DNA of 64,000 nucleotides from positions 186,001 through 250,000 of the forward strand of contig NZ_MLCE01000036.1 in the NCBI RefSeq assembly GCF_002300165.1, given 5' to 3'. Positions 50,322 to 58,592 of this stretch are shown here, piece after piece. The translations under genes and the position numbers were made by a program. The notes under the pieces were generated by a model. The model was given only the letters and a program-made list of their open reading frames with translations, made no database searches and was not told where the DNA came from. This DNA comes from Streptomyces sp. Tue6028. GTDB taxonomy: Bacteria > Actinomycetota > Actinomycetes > Streptomycetales > Streptomycetaceae. How positions within the stretch are numbered: position 1 is the first letter of the stretch; the number at the start of each line of letters is the position of its first letter.

Positions 50322-50695
50322 TCACGAAGCGCCTCGCCACGAACGCCGCCGCGGTCGTCCTCGCCCTCGGAAGCGGACTGGCCCTCGCCGCACCCGCCGG
50401 CGCGGCGGACTGCCCGAGCGGCGAGTTCTGCGCCTGGGAGAACGCCGACTTCGCCGGCCAGCGTGCCAACTGGTCGGGGGACGACGGCTGGTGGGAGAGC
50501 TGGATCGCCGACACCGACTCCTCCTGGGCCAATCACGGCATCTCGGCTCCGGGGGTCAAGGACCACGTCAAGGTCTACGAGGACGCCTATCAGGGCGGTG
50601 ACATGACGATCTGCCTCACCCCCGGCGAGGAGGTCGGCTACAACGGCGTCGCCAACGACCGCGGAGACTCCCACACCTGGGCCATGAGCTGCTGA
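50318..50695 (+). CDS. Peptidase inhibitor family I36 protein, secreted
   Basis: A 125-residue exported protein related to the Streptomyces metalloproteinase inhibitor (SMPI) with a beta/gamma-crystallin-like fold. The signal peptide ends APAGAAD (about residue 30). The mature domain begins DCPSGEFCAWENADFAGQ, the I36 signature, and contains ISAPGVKDHVKVYEDAYQGG and a terminal HTWAMSC with the last disulfide Cys. GTG 50318 overlaps the upstream stop. It probably inhibits extracellular proteases or binds calcium; neither is shown. Confidence 0.85.
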   Translation: MITKRLATNAAAVVLALGSGLALAAPAGAADCPSGEFCAWENADFAGQRANWSGDDGWWESWIADTDSSWANHGISAPGVKDHVKVYEDAYQGGDMTICLTPGEEVGYNGVANDRGDSHTWAMSC

Positions 50696-50723
50696 CCGGC
50701 TGACCCGGTCCACCCGGCTCCGT

Positions 50724-50749
50724 CCGCCCGCGGTGGGGGCCGCGGGCGG
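50724..50749. terminator. Hairpin after the I36 operon
   Basis: CCGCCCGCGG (50724-50733), loop TGGGGG, CCGCGGGCGG (50740-50749). It lies 29 nt after the I36 stop, before the convergent copA end at 50922. Confidence 0.7.
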
Positions 50750-50921
50750 GCGGTGGAACAAGGGGGAGTACGGATCCGGCATGGAGAGATCCGGGCCCGG
50801 GCGGTTCGACCGCCCCGGGTCCGGAACTCGTCGTCAGGCCCTCACGAGCCGGGCGACGGTCCGGGCTGCCTCGGTGACTTCCGCCCGGGCCCGTTCGCCG
50901 CGTCCCCTCCTGGCCGCTGCC

Positions 50922-53186
50922 TCAGCGGTCGGCGGGCTGGAAGCCGCGCAGGCGCAGGCTGTTGCCGACCACGAAGACCGAGGAGAACGCCATGGCCGCT
51001 CCCGCGATCATCGGGTTGAGCAGTCCGGCCGCCGCGAGCGGCAGGGCGGCGACGTTGTACGCGAAGGCCCAGAAGAGGTTGGACCTGATGGTGCCCAGCG
51101 TCTTGCGGGAGAGACGAATGGCGTCCGCCGCGATCCGCAGGTCGCCCCGCACGAGCGTCAGGTCGCCGGCCTCGATCGCGGCGTCCGTGCCGGTGCCCAT
51201 CGCCAGACCCAGGTCGGCCCGCGCCAGAGCGGCGGCGTCGTTGACGCCGTCGCCGACCATGGCGACCGAACGGCCCTCGCTCTGCAGGCGCTTGACCACA
51301 TCGACCTTGTCCTGCGGCATGACCTCGGCCATCACATGCTCGGGCGCGATGCCCACCTCGGCCGCGACCGCCGCGGCCACCGCCTTGTTGTCGCCGGTCA
51401 GCAGCATCGGTGTCAGGCCGAGGGCGCGCAGACGCTCGACGGCCTCCGGGCTGGTCTCCTTGACGGCGTCGGCGACCTCGAGGACCGCGCGGGCCTCGCC
51501 GTCCCAGGCGACCGCGACGGCGGTACGGCCGGCTTCCTCGGCTGCGGCCTTGGCACGCCGCAATTCCTCGGGCAGGGAGATGACCCACTCGTCCAGCAGC
51601 TTCTCCCGGCCGACGAGGACGGCGTGGCCCTCGACGATGCCCTGGACGCCGAGCCCGGCGACATTCGCGAAGTCCTCGGGAGCGGGGAGCGAGCCCGCCC
51701 GGGCGACGGCGCCGGAGGCGACGGCCTGGGCGACAGGGTGCTCCGAGGAATGCTCCAGGGCACCCGCCAGACGCAGGACCTCCGTCTCGTCCGTGCCGTC
51801 GGTGGTGTGCACGGCGAGAAGCGTCATCCTGCCGGTGGTCACGGTGCCGGTCTTGTCGAGGACGATGGTGTCGACCTTGCGCGTGGTCTCCAGGACCTCG
51901 GGCCCCTTGATGAGGATGCCGAGCTGCGCGCCGCGTCCGGTGCCGACCATGAGGGCGGTCGGCGTGGCGAGCCCCAAGGCGCACGGGCAGGCGATGATCA
52001 GTACCGCGACCGCGGCGGTGAAGGCGGCGGTCAGGCCCGCGCCGTTGCCGAGCCAGAAGCCCAGGGTGCCGAGTGCCAGGGCGATCACGACAGGGACGAA
52101 CACCGCGGAGATCCTGTCCGCGAGCCGCTGGGCCGCGGCCTTGCCGTTCTGCGCGTCCTCGACCAGCTTCGCCATCCGGGAGAGCTGAGTGTCGGCGCCG
52201 ATCCGGGTGGCCTCCACGACCAGGCGCCCCCCGGCGTTGAGTGTGGCGCCGGTGACGGCGTCCCCCGTGCCGACCTCGACCGGGACCGACTCGCCCGTCA
52301 GCATGGAGGCGTCGACGGCGGACGCTCCCTCGACCACCACACCGTCCGTGGCGATCTTCTCGCCGGGCCGGACGAGGAACCGGTCACCGACCTTCAGATC
52401 GCCGACAGGGACGATTACCTCCCCGCCGTCACGCAGCACTGTGACTTCCTTTGCACCCAGCTCCAGCAGGGCTTTCAGTGCCGCGCCGGCCTTGCGCCTG
52501 GAGCGTGCCTCGAAATACCGGCCGGCCAGGATGAAGGCCGTGACACCGGCCGCGGCCTCCAGGTAGATGTTCCCGGCACCGTCGGTGCGGGCGATGGTGA
52601 GCTCGAAGGGGTGCGTCATGCCGGGCGTGCCGGCCGTACCGAAGAACAGCGCCCACACCGACCACAGGAATGCCGCTGACGTACCGACCGATATCAACGT
52701 GTCCATGGTGGCGGCGCCGTGCCTGGCGTTGGTCCAGGCCGCCTTGTGGAAGGGCCAGGCGGCATACGTCACGACGGGCGCCGCCAGCGTCAGCGAGAGC
52801 CACTGCCAGTACTCGAACTGCAGCGCCGGGATCATGGCCGTCGCGATCACGGGTACGGCCAGGACCACGGCGGCCGTCAAGCGCCGGCGCAGCGGAAGCA
52901 ACTCGTCGGCCTCGTCGTGCACGGGGCCGCCGCCCGCTTCCGATGCGGTGTGTACGGGCTCGGGCTCGCGAGCGGTGTAACCGGTGGCCTCCACCGTCGC
53001 GATCAGGGCGCCGACGGTGACGTCCTCGCGGTAGGTGACTTTCGCCTTCTCGGTGGCGTAGTTGACGGTGGCCTCGACCCCGTCCATACGGTTGAGCTTC
53101 TTCTCGATGCGGGCGGCGCACGAGGCGCAGGTCATGCCGCCGATGGCCAATTCGACCGCGGCGGCACCGGGCGTGGTGGTGGTCAT
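50922..53186 (-). CDS. copA: Copper-translocating P-type ATPase
   Basis: Exports Cu(I) from the cytoplasm; 754 residues. The N-terminal metal-binding domain has GMTCASCAARIEKKL (Cys20, Cys23). Membrane helix 6 carries the CPC motif in CPCALGLATPTALMVGTGRG, the phosphorylation motif is DKTGTVTTG, and the hinge GDGVNDAAALARADLG is intact. ATG 53186 is divergent (through the chaperone gene) from the His-rich gene at 53763, under two CsoR-type palindromes. A copper exporter is the only reading these motifs support. Confidence 0.95.
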   Translation of the reverse strand: MTTTTPGAAAVELAIGGMTCASCAARIEKKLNRMDGVEATVNYATEKAKVTYREDVTVGALIATVEATGYTAREPEPVHTASEAGGGPVHDEADELLPLRRRLTAAVVLAVPVIATAMIPALQFEYWQWLSLTLAAPVVTYAAWPFHKAAWTNARHGAATMDTLISVGTSAAFLWSVWALFFGTAGTPGMTHPFELTIARTDGAGNIYLEAAAGVTAFILAGRYFEARSRRKAGAALKALLELGAKEVTVLRDGGEVIVPVGDLKVGDRFLVRPGEKIATDGVVVEGASAVDASMLTGESVPVEVGTGDAVTGATLNAGGRLVVEATRIGADTQLSRMAKLVEDAQNGKAAAQRLADRISAVFVPVVIALALGTLGFWLGNGAGLTAAFTAAVAVLIIACPCALGLATPTALMVGTGRGAQLGILIKGPEVLETTRKVDTIVLDKTGTVTTGRMTLLAVHTTDGTDETEVLRLAGALEHSSEHPVAQAVASGAVARAGSLPAPEDFANVAGLGVQGIVEGHAVLVGREKLLDEWVISLPEELRRAKAAAEEAGRTAVAVAWDGEARAVLEVADAVKETSPEAVERLRALGLTPMLLTGDNKAVAAAVAAEVGIAPEHVMAEVMPQDKVDVVKRLQSEGRSVAMVGDGVNDAAALARADLGLAMGTGTDAAIEAGDLTLVRGDLRIAADAIRLSRKTLGTIRSNLFWAFAYNVAALPLAAAGLLNPMIAGAAMAFSSVFVVGNSLRLRGFQPADR

Positions 53187-53277
53187 GTCTGCTCCTCGGA
53201 ACGTACGAACCCTCGACAGTGCGGGGGAGGGGACAGGGAGGGGGCCACGATGTCGGGAGCCCCCTCCCGGTTCGTGG

Positions 53278-53574
53278 TCAGGCGGCCACGCGTCCGGCGA
53301 AGTCGTAGCCGGCCTCGTCGACGGTCTTGGCGATCAGGGCGTCGAGCGCCTCGTCGGGCGCCGCGACCGTCGTCACGGTGACCAGGCCGGTGCCGATCTC
53401 GACGTCGACCGCGGTGACTTCGTCCAAGCCGCCGACGGCGTCGGTGACAACGCCCTGGCAGTGCGCGCTGCCGATGCCGACGACCTGGTAGGTGGTCGTG
53501 ACCTGCGCGTCGGAGGTGGTCGTGACCTGCGCGTCGGTGTGGCAACTTCCGTCAGGGGTGCAGCAGTTCGACAT
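53278..53574 (-). CDS. Small heavy-metal-associated (copper chaperone-like) protein, atypical
   Basis: A 98-residue HMA-domain protein likely delivering copper to copA, 91 nt upstream of it. The domain begins YQVVGIGSAHCQGVVTDAVGG, where the usual MxCxxC is reduced to a single Cys (GIGSAHC). An N-terminal CCTPDGSC adds three more cysteines, which could bind metal instead. An 8-residue phrase, DAQVTTT plus one residue, is duplicated (53491-53513 and 53515-53537 in DNA), a recent 24-bp duplication. ATG 53574 has GGAGAA upstream. Confidence 0.82.
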   Translation of the reverse strand: MSNCCTPDGSCHTDAQVTTTSDAQVTTTYQVVGIGSAHCQGVVTDAVGGLDEVTAVDVEIGTGLVTVTTVAAPDEALDALIAKTVDEAGYDFAGRVAA

Positions 53575-53611
53575 ATGAGTTCTCCAGGAGGGGTGGACGT
53601 GCATCCAACGT

Positions 53612-53628
53612 ATACCCCGTGGGGGTAT
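53612..53628. promoter_or_regulatory. CsoR-type operator, chaperone side
   Basis: ATACCCC-GTG-GGGGTAT, perfect 7-bp arms, centred 46 bp from the chaperone start. It matches the TACCCC...GGGGTA pattern bound by copper-sensing CsoR repressors. A degenerate third version, TATACCCCCCACCCCTAT, lies near 53645-53662. Confidence 0.85.
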
Positions 53629-53691
53629 GAGCAACGGCTCCATGTATACCCCCCACCCCTATCCAGAGCAAGCGGTCATCGCGCTTGACTT

Positions 53692-53710
53692 CATACCCCC
53701 TGGGGGTATG
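53692..53710. promoter_or_regulatory. CsoR-type operator, His-rich gene side
   Basis: CATACCCCC-T-GGGGGTATG, perfect 9-bp arms, 53 bp before the 53763 gene. Together with the site at 53612 it puts both sides of the copper island under copper-responsive derepression. No csoR gene is in the window. Confidence 0.85.
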
Positions 53711-53762
53711 TTGAAGTGGGTTGGTCGCCCGTCATGAGCGGCCCGAGAACGAGGAGTGAGCC

Positions 53763-54725
53763 ATGAACACCGGACTGCGGATCGCCGTCTTCGCCGCCGC
53801 TCTCGCCGCGACGTTCGGCACCGCCTACGGCGTGGGCGGTGCGGTCGACGCGATCTCGCCCGAGCCGAAGGGCAGCGCACACGACGGTCATGAGGGTGCC
53901 GCGGGAACCGGGCACGAGGAGCACGGTGGCGGCCCTGCGGCGACGGGCCCGGGGGGCCTGGAGGTCTCGAAGAACGGCTACACGCTCGACCTGAGGACCC
54001 CGCGTGTCGAAGCCGGCGAGAAGGCGGCTCTGCGCTTCGCCGTCGTGCGGGTCGGAACCGGCCGAAACGTCACCGCGTACCAGCGCGAACACGGCAAGGA
54101 GCTTCACCTGATCCTTGCCTCACGCGACCTCACCGTCTACCGCCACCTGCATCCCACCCGGGCCGCCGACGGCACCTGGTCCACCCCCGTGGAACTGCCC
54201 GAAGCCGGCGACTACCGCGTCTTCGCCGACTTCAAGCCCGAAGGCGGCGAGGCGCTCACGCTCGGCGCGGATCTCGCGGCATCCGGAACGTACGAGCCGG
54301 CCGGGCTGCCGCGACGCAGCGCCACCGCCGAGGTCGACGGTTACGAGGTGACGCTCGACGGCAGCCTGGTCCCCGGCAGGGCCGGGGAGTTGACGCTGAA
54401 GGTGGCGAAGGACGGCAAGCCGGTCAGCGACCTTCAGCCGTACCTGGGTTCCTACGGTCACCTGGTCGCCCTGCGCTCCGGTGACCTCGCCTACCTGCAC
54501 GTCCACCCCAACGGCGAGCCCGGCGACGGCAGGACCCGGCCCGGTCCGGAGGTCTCCTTCACCGCTACGGCGCCCAGTGCCGGCGCGTACCGCCTGTTCC
54601 TGGACTTCCGGCACGACGGCAAGGTGCGCACGGCGGCCTTCACCGTGCACGTGGGCGGCGCGACGGACGAGTCCGAGACCTCGCACGGCGAGCCCGCCGA
54701 GCGGGAGGCCGGGCATGCGCACTGA
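53763..54725 (+). CDS. Membrane-anchored His-rich protein of the copper island
   Basis: A 320-residue protein with a single N-terminal membrane/signal segment (IAVFAAALAATFGTAYG) and an exported part. Histidines cluster just after it (SAHDGHEGAAGTGHEEHGG) and at the C-terminus (ETSHGEPAEREAGHAH), a metal-binding composition. The body has two similar beta-rich repeats (KELHLILASRDLTVYRHLHP ... GHLVALRSGDLAYLHVHP), each ending in an HxHP phrase. It is led by a CsoR-type operator. It likely sequesters copper outside the membrane; the exact activity is unknown. Confidence 0.82.
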   Translation: MNTGLRIAVFAAALAATFGTAYGVGGAVDAISPEPKGSAHDGHEGAAGTGHEEHGGGPAATGPGGLEVSKNGYTLDLRTPRVEAGEKAALRFAVVRVGTGRNVTAYQREHGKELHLILASRDLTVYRHLHPTRAADGTWSTPVELPEAGDYRVFADFKPEGGEALTLGADLAASGTYEPAGLPRRSATAEVDGYEVTLDGSLVPGRAGELTLKVAKDGKPVSDLQPYLGSYGHLVALRSGDLAYLHVHPNGEPGDGRTRPGPEVSFTATAPSAGAYRLFLDFRHDGKVRTAAFTVHVGGATDESETSHGEPAEREAGHAH

Positions 54726-54824
54726 GGCGTACGCCTCTCCGGACCGCCGCGCGGCCGACCGGGGGGACCCTGATGTGCGAGCCGCTCCTCGCGGGCGGCC
54801 GACGTGTCAGCTGTAAAACCGAGG

Positions 54825-54853
54825 GGTGGGGCACCGGGGGTGCCCCACCTTTT
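54825..54853. terminator. Rho-independent bidirectional terminator
   Basis: GGTGGGGCACC (54825-54835), loop GGG, GGTGCCCCACC (54839-54849), then TTTT on the plus strand and an A-run (AAAAC at 54815-54819) before it. It serves both the copper-island gene and the TetR gene ending at 54866. Confidence 0.88.
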
Positions 54854-54865
54854 CTGTGCCCGCCC

Positions 54866-55513
54866 TCAGGTGCCTGCCGGGCTGTAGTGCTCCAGGAACA
54901 TGGCGACCCCGTCGCTGATGAGACGGTCCGTCAGGTGTTCGTCGATGTGCGTGCCGTAGGAGCTGAAGACCATGTGGGGGAAGACCAGCAGGCCGTAGAA
55001 CTGGATGATCGCCACCTGGAGGTCGGAGATCTCCAGCCGGCCCTGCTCGGCCAGGCCCTGAAGCGCACCCGCGACAGCGGGATGGTGGCTCTCCGCGCCG
55101 CGGTGCCGCCAGGCCTCACCCAGCTCGGGGAAACGGTGGACCTCCGCGGCGACGAGGTTGCGCAAGGCGGTGACCTCGTCGTTCGTGCGTACGGCGTGGA
55201 CCCAGGTCCGGGCCGCGTCGACGAGGGCGCTCCTCAGATCCTCGGCCTCCGGCAGGCCTTCCAGTGCGGCCGCCGATTCCCCGGCGAGCGGCTCGTCGAG
55301 CGCGTCCGTGATGACCTCGGTGAACAGGGCTTCCTTGCTGCCGAAGTGGTTGTAGACGGTCACTTTCGACACGCCCGCCTCGGCGGCGATGGCGTCCATC
55401 CCCACGCCGAACCCGTCCCGCAGGAACAACGAGCGAGCGGCTCGGACGATGGCCTGCCGTTTCATCTCCGCGCGACGGCCGCTGGGGGGCTGTTTGACGC
55501 TGTCCACGCTCAT
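54866..55513 (-). CDS. TetR-family regulator of the adjacent MFS exporter
   Basis: A 215-residue TetR repressor. The helix-turn-helix reads AIAAEAGVSKVTVYNHFGSKEALFTEV (about 40-66). The C-terminal domain is helical, with a TetR_C-like region near FPELGEAWRHRGAESHHP. ATG 55513 is divergent from the MFS exporter gene across a gap with a perfect inverted repeat, so it probably represses that gene and itself. Confidence 0.88.
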   Translation of the reverse strand: MSVDSVKQPPSGRRAEMKRQAIVRAARSLFLRDGFGVGMDAIAAEAGVSKVTVYNHFGSKEALFTEVITDALDEPLAGESAAALEGLPEAEDLRSALVDAARTWVHAVRTNDEVTALRNLVAAEVHRFPELGEAWRHRGAESHHPAVAGALQGLAEQGRLEISDLQVAIIQFYGLLVFPHMVFSSYGTHIDEHLTDRLISDGVAMFLEHYSPAGT

Positions 55514-55531
55514 GCGCCGACCCTAGCAGTC

Positions 55532-55574
55532 AACTGAACCGTTGAGTTCACATGAACTGAACGGTACAGTTCAT
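55532..55574. promoter_or_regulatory. TetR operator candidate, two tandem sites
   Basis: ATGAACTG, 7-nt spacer AACGGTA, CAGTTCAT (55552-55574): perfect 8-bp arms. Just upstream, TCAACTG-AACCGTT-GAGTTCA (55530-55550) is a weaker copy of the same design. They cover the promoter area of the divergent TetR and MFS genes. Confidence 0.7.
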
Positions 55575-55662
55575 TTGGCTCGCGGCCCGCGTACCGGCGC
55601 CTCCTTCTCCCGCTGACCGCGGTGCCGGATCCGACCTCCGACTCACGCCCGAAGGACCTCTC

Positions 55663-57099
55663 ATGACCCATTCGGCAGCCGGTACGCCGCAGACGGACCG
55701 ACATGACCGCCCCCTGCCCGCCGCCGACCCTCGTCGCTGGGCAGCCCTCGCACTCATCTGTCTCGCGCAGTTCATGCTGGTCCTCGACGTCACCGTCGTG
55801 AACGTCGCTCTGCCCGACATCGCTGCCGACCTCGATCTCGGCCGGTCGACGCTGACCTGGGTGGTGACCGCCTACACCCTCTGCTTCGGCGGGCTGATGC
55901 TGCTCGGCGGCCGGCTCGCCGACGCCCTCGGTGCCCGCCGTACCCTGCTCGCCGGACTCGCCCTGTTCACCGCGGCCTCACTGCTCACCGGTCTGGCGCA
56001 GAACGCCACGGCACTGCTCGGCGGCCGGATCGGCCAGGGCGTCGGGGCGGCCCTGCTGTCCCCGGCCGCGCTCTCCCTCGTCACCACCACCTTCCACGGC
56101 ACCGAACGCAACAAGGCCCTCGGCGTCTGGGCGGCCATCGGCGGCATCGGCTCCGCGGCCGGCGTGCTTCTCGGCGGAGCCCTGACCGACGGGCCCGGCT
56201 GGCCATGGGTGTTCTTCATCAATGTGCCGGTCGGGCTGCTCCTGCTGGTCGCGCTCCCCACCTTCGTCCCGGCCCGCACCCCGCAGCCCGCACGGCTCGA
56301 CATACCCGGCGCACTGCTCGTCACCGCGGGCACCGCCGCACTGATCTACGGCCTCGTCGAAGCGGGGGACAGCGGCTGGGCGGACGCCTCGACCGTGCTG
56401 CCGCTGGCCGGTGCGGTGGTCGCGTACGCGGCCTTCGCGGCGGTCGAACGGGCCGGCCGGGCACCGCTGATGGACCTGCGGATGTTCACCCGGCGGCCGG
56501 TGCTCGCGGGCGCGTTCCTGATGCTCGTCGCCACCGCACTGCTGATCGCGTATTTCTTCCTCGGCTCCGTCTACCTCCAGCACCTCCGCGGCTTCAGCCC
56601 GTTGGAGACCGGCCTGGTGTTCCTGCCGGTCGCCGTGGCGACCGGTGTCGGCGCGCACCTCGGGTCCCGGCTCGTCGGCCGGATCGGCAGCCGCCCGACG
56701 GCCGCTGCCGGCATGGCCGTCGCGGCCGCCGGAACCGTCCCGCTGACTCGGCTCTCGGAGACCGGCAGCGTCTACGCCGGGCTGCTGCCGGGCTTCGTCG
56801 TCGCCGCTCTCGGCCTCGGTGCGGTCTTCGTCACCGCCACGACGACCGCACTGGCCATGGTGGAGCACCAGGAGGCGGGGCTCGCCTCCGGCGTGGTCAA
56901 CACCTTCCACGAGGTGGGTGGTTCCATCGGCGTCGCCGTCGTCTCCACCGTCGCCGTCTCCGGCTTCGAGCGTGGCTCGGTGGGCGGTTTCGGCGACGCG
57001 TTCACGGTGTGCGCCGTGGCGGCCGGTGCCGGCGCCGTCGTGGCCCTGGGCCTCGTCCCGCGCGGCAGGCCTCGGCCGACCGGCCCGCACGTGCACTGA
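55663..57099 (+). CDS. MFS drug-exporter, DHA2 (14-helix, EmrB/QacA type)
   Basis: Proton-driven multidrug exporter, 478 residues, 14 predicted membrane helices. It has QFMLVLDVTVVNVALPDI (helix 1, motif D1-like), the loop GGRLADALGARRTLL (motif A) and the motif C region AAIGGIGSAAGVLLGGALTDGPGWPWVFFINVP. ATG 55663 follows CGAAGGACCTC. It is divergent from TetR gene 54866. The C-terminus after residue 465 is short. Drug spectrum unknown. Confidence 0.9.
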   Translation: MTHSAAGTPQTDRHDRPLPAADPRRWAALALICLAQFMLVLDVTVVNVALPDIAADLDLGRSTLTWVVTAYTLCFGGLMLLGGRLADALGARRTLLAGLALFTAASLLTGLAQNATALLGGRIGQGVGAALLSPAALSLVTTTFHGTERNKALGVWAAIGGIGSAAGVLLGGALTDGPGWPWVFFINVPVGLLLLVALPTFVPARTPQPARLDIPGALLVTAGTAALIYGLVEAGDSGWADASTVLPLAGAVVAYAAFAAVERAGRAPLMDLRMFTRRPVLAGAFLMLVATALLIAYFFLGSVYLQHLRGFSPLETGLVFLPVAVATGVGAHLGSRLVGRIGSRPTAAAGMAVAAAGTVPLTRLSETGSVYAGLLPGFVVAALGLGAVFVTATTTALAMVEHQEAGLASGVVNTFHEVGGSIGVAVVSTVAVSGFERGSVGGFGDAFTVCAVAAGAGAVVALGLVPRGRPRPTGPHVH

Positions 57100-57157
57100 T
57101 CAGGGACGGCCGCCGACCGGCGGCGAGCAGTCGAGAAGGGCCCGGCGTGAGCACGGC

Positions 57158-57189
57158 GGCTTCTGGTGCCGTGACCGGCACCAGAAGCC
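57158..57189 (-). terminator. Terminator hairpin of the GH16 gene
   Basis: GGCTTCTGGTGCC (57158-57170), loop GTGACC, GGCACCAGAAGCC (57177-57189): 13 perfect pairs, 36 nt after the GH16 stop. It also follows the MFS gene stop at 57099. Confidence 0.82.
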
Positions 57190-57224
57190 GCACCCTGCAC
57201 AGGCAAGGAGACCCGGGCGGGCCG

Positions 57225-58484
57225 TCAGCCCACCGTCCACTTCTGGTTGGCTGCGCCGGAACACGTCCAGATCTGCAGCCGGGTCCCGTTGGCGGAGTTG
57301 TTGTCCTTGACGTCCAGGCACTTGTCGGCCTGCGGGTTCACGATGTCGTGAGCCCCGGTGACGGTCCACTTCTGGTTGGGGCCGCCGGTGCAGTCCCACA
57401 GCTGGACCGTCGTCCCGTCCGCGGTGCCGTTGCCGGTGGCGTCCAGGCACTTGCCCAGTGCGCGCAGGGTGCCGTCCGAGGAGACCGTCCACTTCTGGGC
57501 GGCGGTGCCATTGCAGTCGTAGAGCTGGACGGCGGTGCCGTTGGCGGAGTTCGCCCCGGCGACGTCCACGCACTTGCCCGCGAGGCCCCTGATCGGAGCG
57601 CCGGTGCCGCCGCCCGAACTGTCGCTGGTGGTCACCTTCACTTCGTCCACGACGAGTTGCTGCGGGAAGGCGGTGGAGCCGTCCGGATCGCCGGGCCAGT
57701 AGCCGCCGACGGCCAGATTGAGGATCAGGAAGAACGGCTTGTCGAACACCCAGGTCCGGCCGCCCAGGTCGGCGGGGGTCCGGCGCTGGTAGACCGTGCC
57801 GTCGACCGACCAGGTGATCGAGTCCGGCGCCCAGTCGACGGCGAACGTGTGGAAGGCGTCCGCGAAGGCCTGGCCGTTCGGCAGGGAGTAGCCCGCGCCG
57901 ATGCCGCCGGAACCGGAGTAGCCGGGACCGTGGATGGTGCCGTGCACGGTCGACGGTTCGAAGCCGACGTTCTCCATGACGTCGATCTCGCCGGAGGCGG
58001 GCCAGCCCGCCTGTCCGATGTCGTTGCCGAGCATCCAGAACGCGGGCCACATGCCCTGCCCGCGCGGGATCTTCATCCGGGCCTCGACGTGGCCGTACGT
58101 CGTGGTGAACTTCCCGGAGGTGTTGAGACGTGCCGAGGTGTACTGACAAGTGCCGTACCAGCACTGGTAGTTGCTCGGGTTCTCCTTGCGGGCGGTGATC
58201 ACCAGATGGCCCTGGCCGTCCAGTGCCGCGTTCTTGTTCCCGGACGTGTAGTACTGCCGCTCGTGGTTGTTGACGTTGTCGCCGGTCTCGATCTGCCACT
58301 TGGAGGAGTCGACGGCCGAACCGGCGGGGCCGTCGAAGGTGTCCTGGAACGTCACCGCCGCAGCGGCCGCCGCCGGGGCGGCGGTGGGGTCCGCCGCCGC
58401 GGAGGCGCCGACGGCGGCGGACGCGACGAGCACGCCCGACAGGGCGGCGAGGAGACATCTGCGGAGCAGGCGCGGGGAGTCCAT
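57225..58484 (-). CDS. Secreted GH16 endo-beta-glucanase with ricin-type CBM
   Basis: Extracellular beta-glucan hydrolase, 419 residues, most like laminarinases/lichenases. Signal peptide about 1-35. GH16 domain about 44-285: sugar-binding FWMLGNDIGQAG, catalytic EIDVMEN with Glu166, Asp168 and Glu171 (ExDxxE). A Gly/Ser linker (SSGGGTG) leads to a ricin-B-lectin (CBM13) domain, about 293-419, with three repeats each ending AQKW/NQKWTV (QLYDCNGTAAQKW, QLWDCTGGPNQKW, QIWTCSGAANQKW). The site before it matches the ROK/importer element 16 kb away, so laminaribiose-type products may feed that importer. Confidence 0.92.
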   Translation of the reverse strand: MDSPRLLRRCLLAALSGVLVASAAVGASAAADPTAAPAAAAAAVTFQDTFDGPAGSAVDSSKWQIETGDNVNNHERQYYTSGNKNAALDGQGHLVITARKENPSNYQCWYGTCQYTSARLNTSGKFTTTYGHVEARMKIPRGQGMWPAFWMLGNDIGQAGWPASGEIDVMENVGFEPSTVHGTIHGPGYSGSGGIGAGYSLPNGQAFADAFHTFAVDWAPDSITWSVDGTVYQRRTPADLGGRTWVFDKPFFLILNLAVGGYWPGDPDGSTAFPQQLVVDEVKVTTSDSSGGGTGAPIRGLAGKCVDVAGANSANGTAVQLYDCNGTAAQKWTVSSDGTLRALGKCLDATGNGTADGTTVQLWDCTGGPNQKWTVTGAHDIVNPQADKCLDVKDNNSANGTRLQIWTCSGAANQKWTVG

Positions 58485-58554
58485 GACTCTCCCTTCCGTA
58501 CGGCGACCCGCGTGACGGGTGGGCCGACTGGGGTGGGGGGTGCATGCTTCGCCT

Positions 58555-58577
58555 CTTGATTTAAGAAGTGAGGTAAG
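58555..58577. promoter_or_regulatory. ROK-type operator candidate overlapping the GH16 -10
   Basis: A 23-bp element starting CTTGATTTAAG and ending GTGAGGTAAG, differing at four positions from the one at 42246. The minus-strand -10 TAAATC lies inside it at 58558-58563, with -35 TTGACA at 58582-58587 (spacer 18). A bound repressor would cover the GH16 core promoter. Confidence 0.6.
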
Positions 58578-58592
58578 GACGTGTCAAGACTC

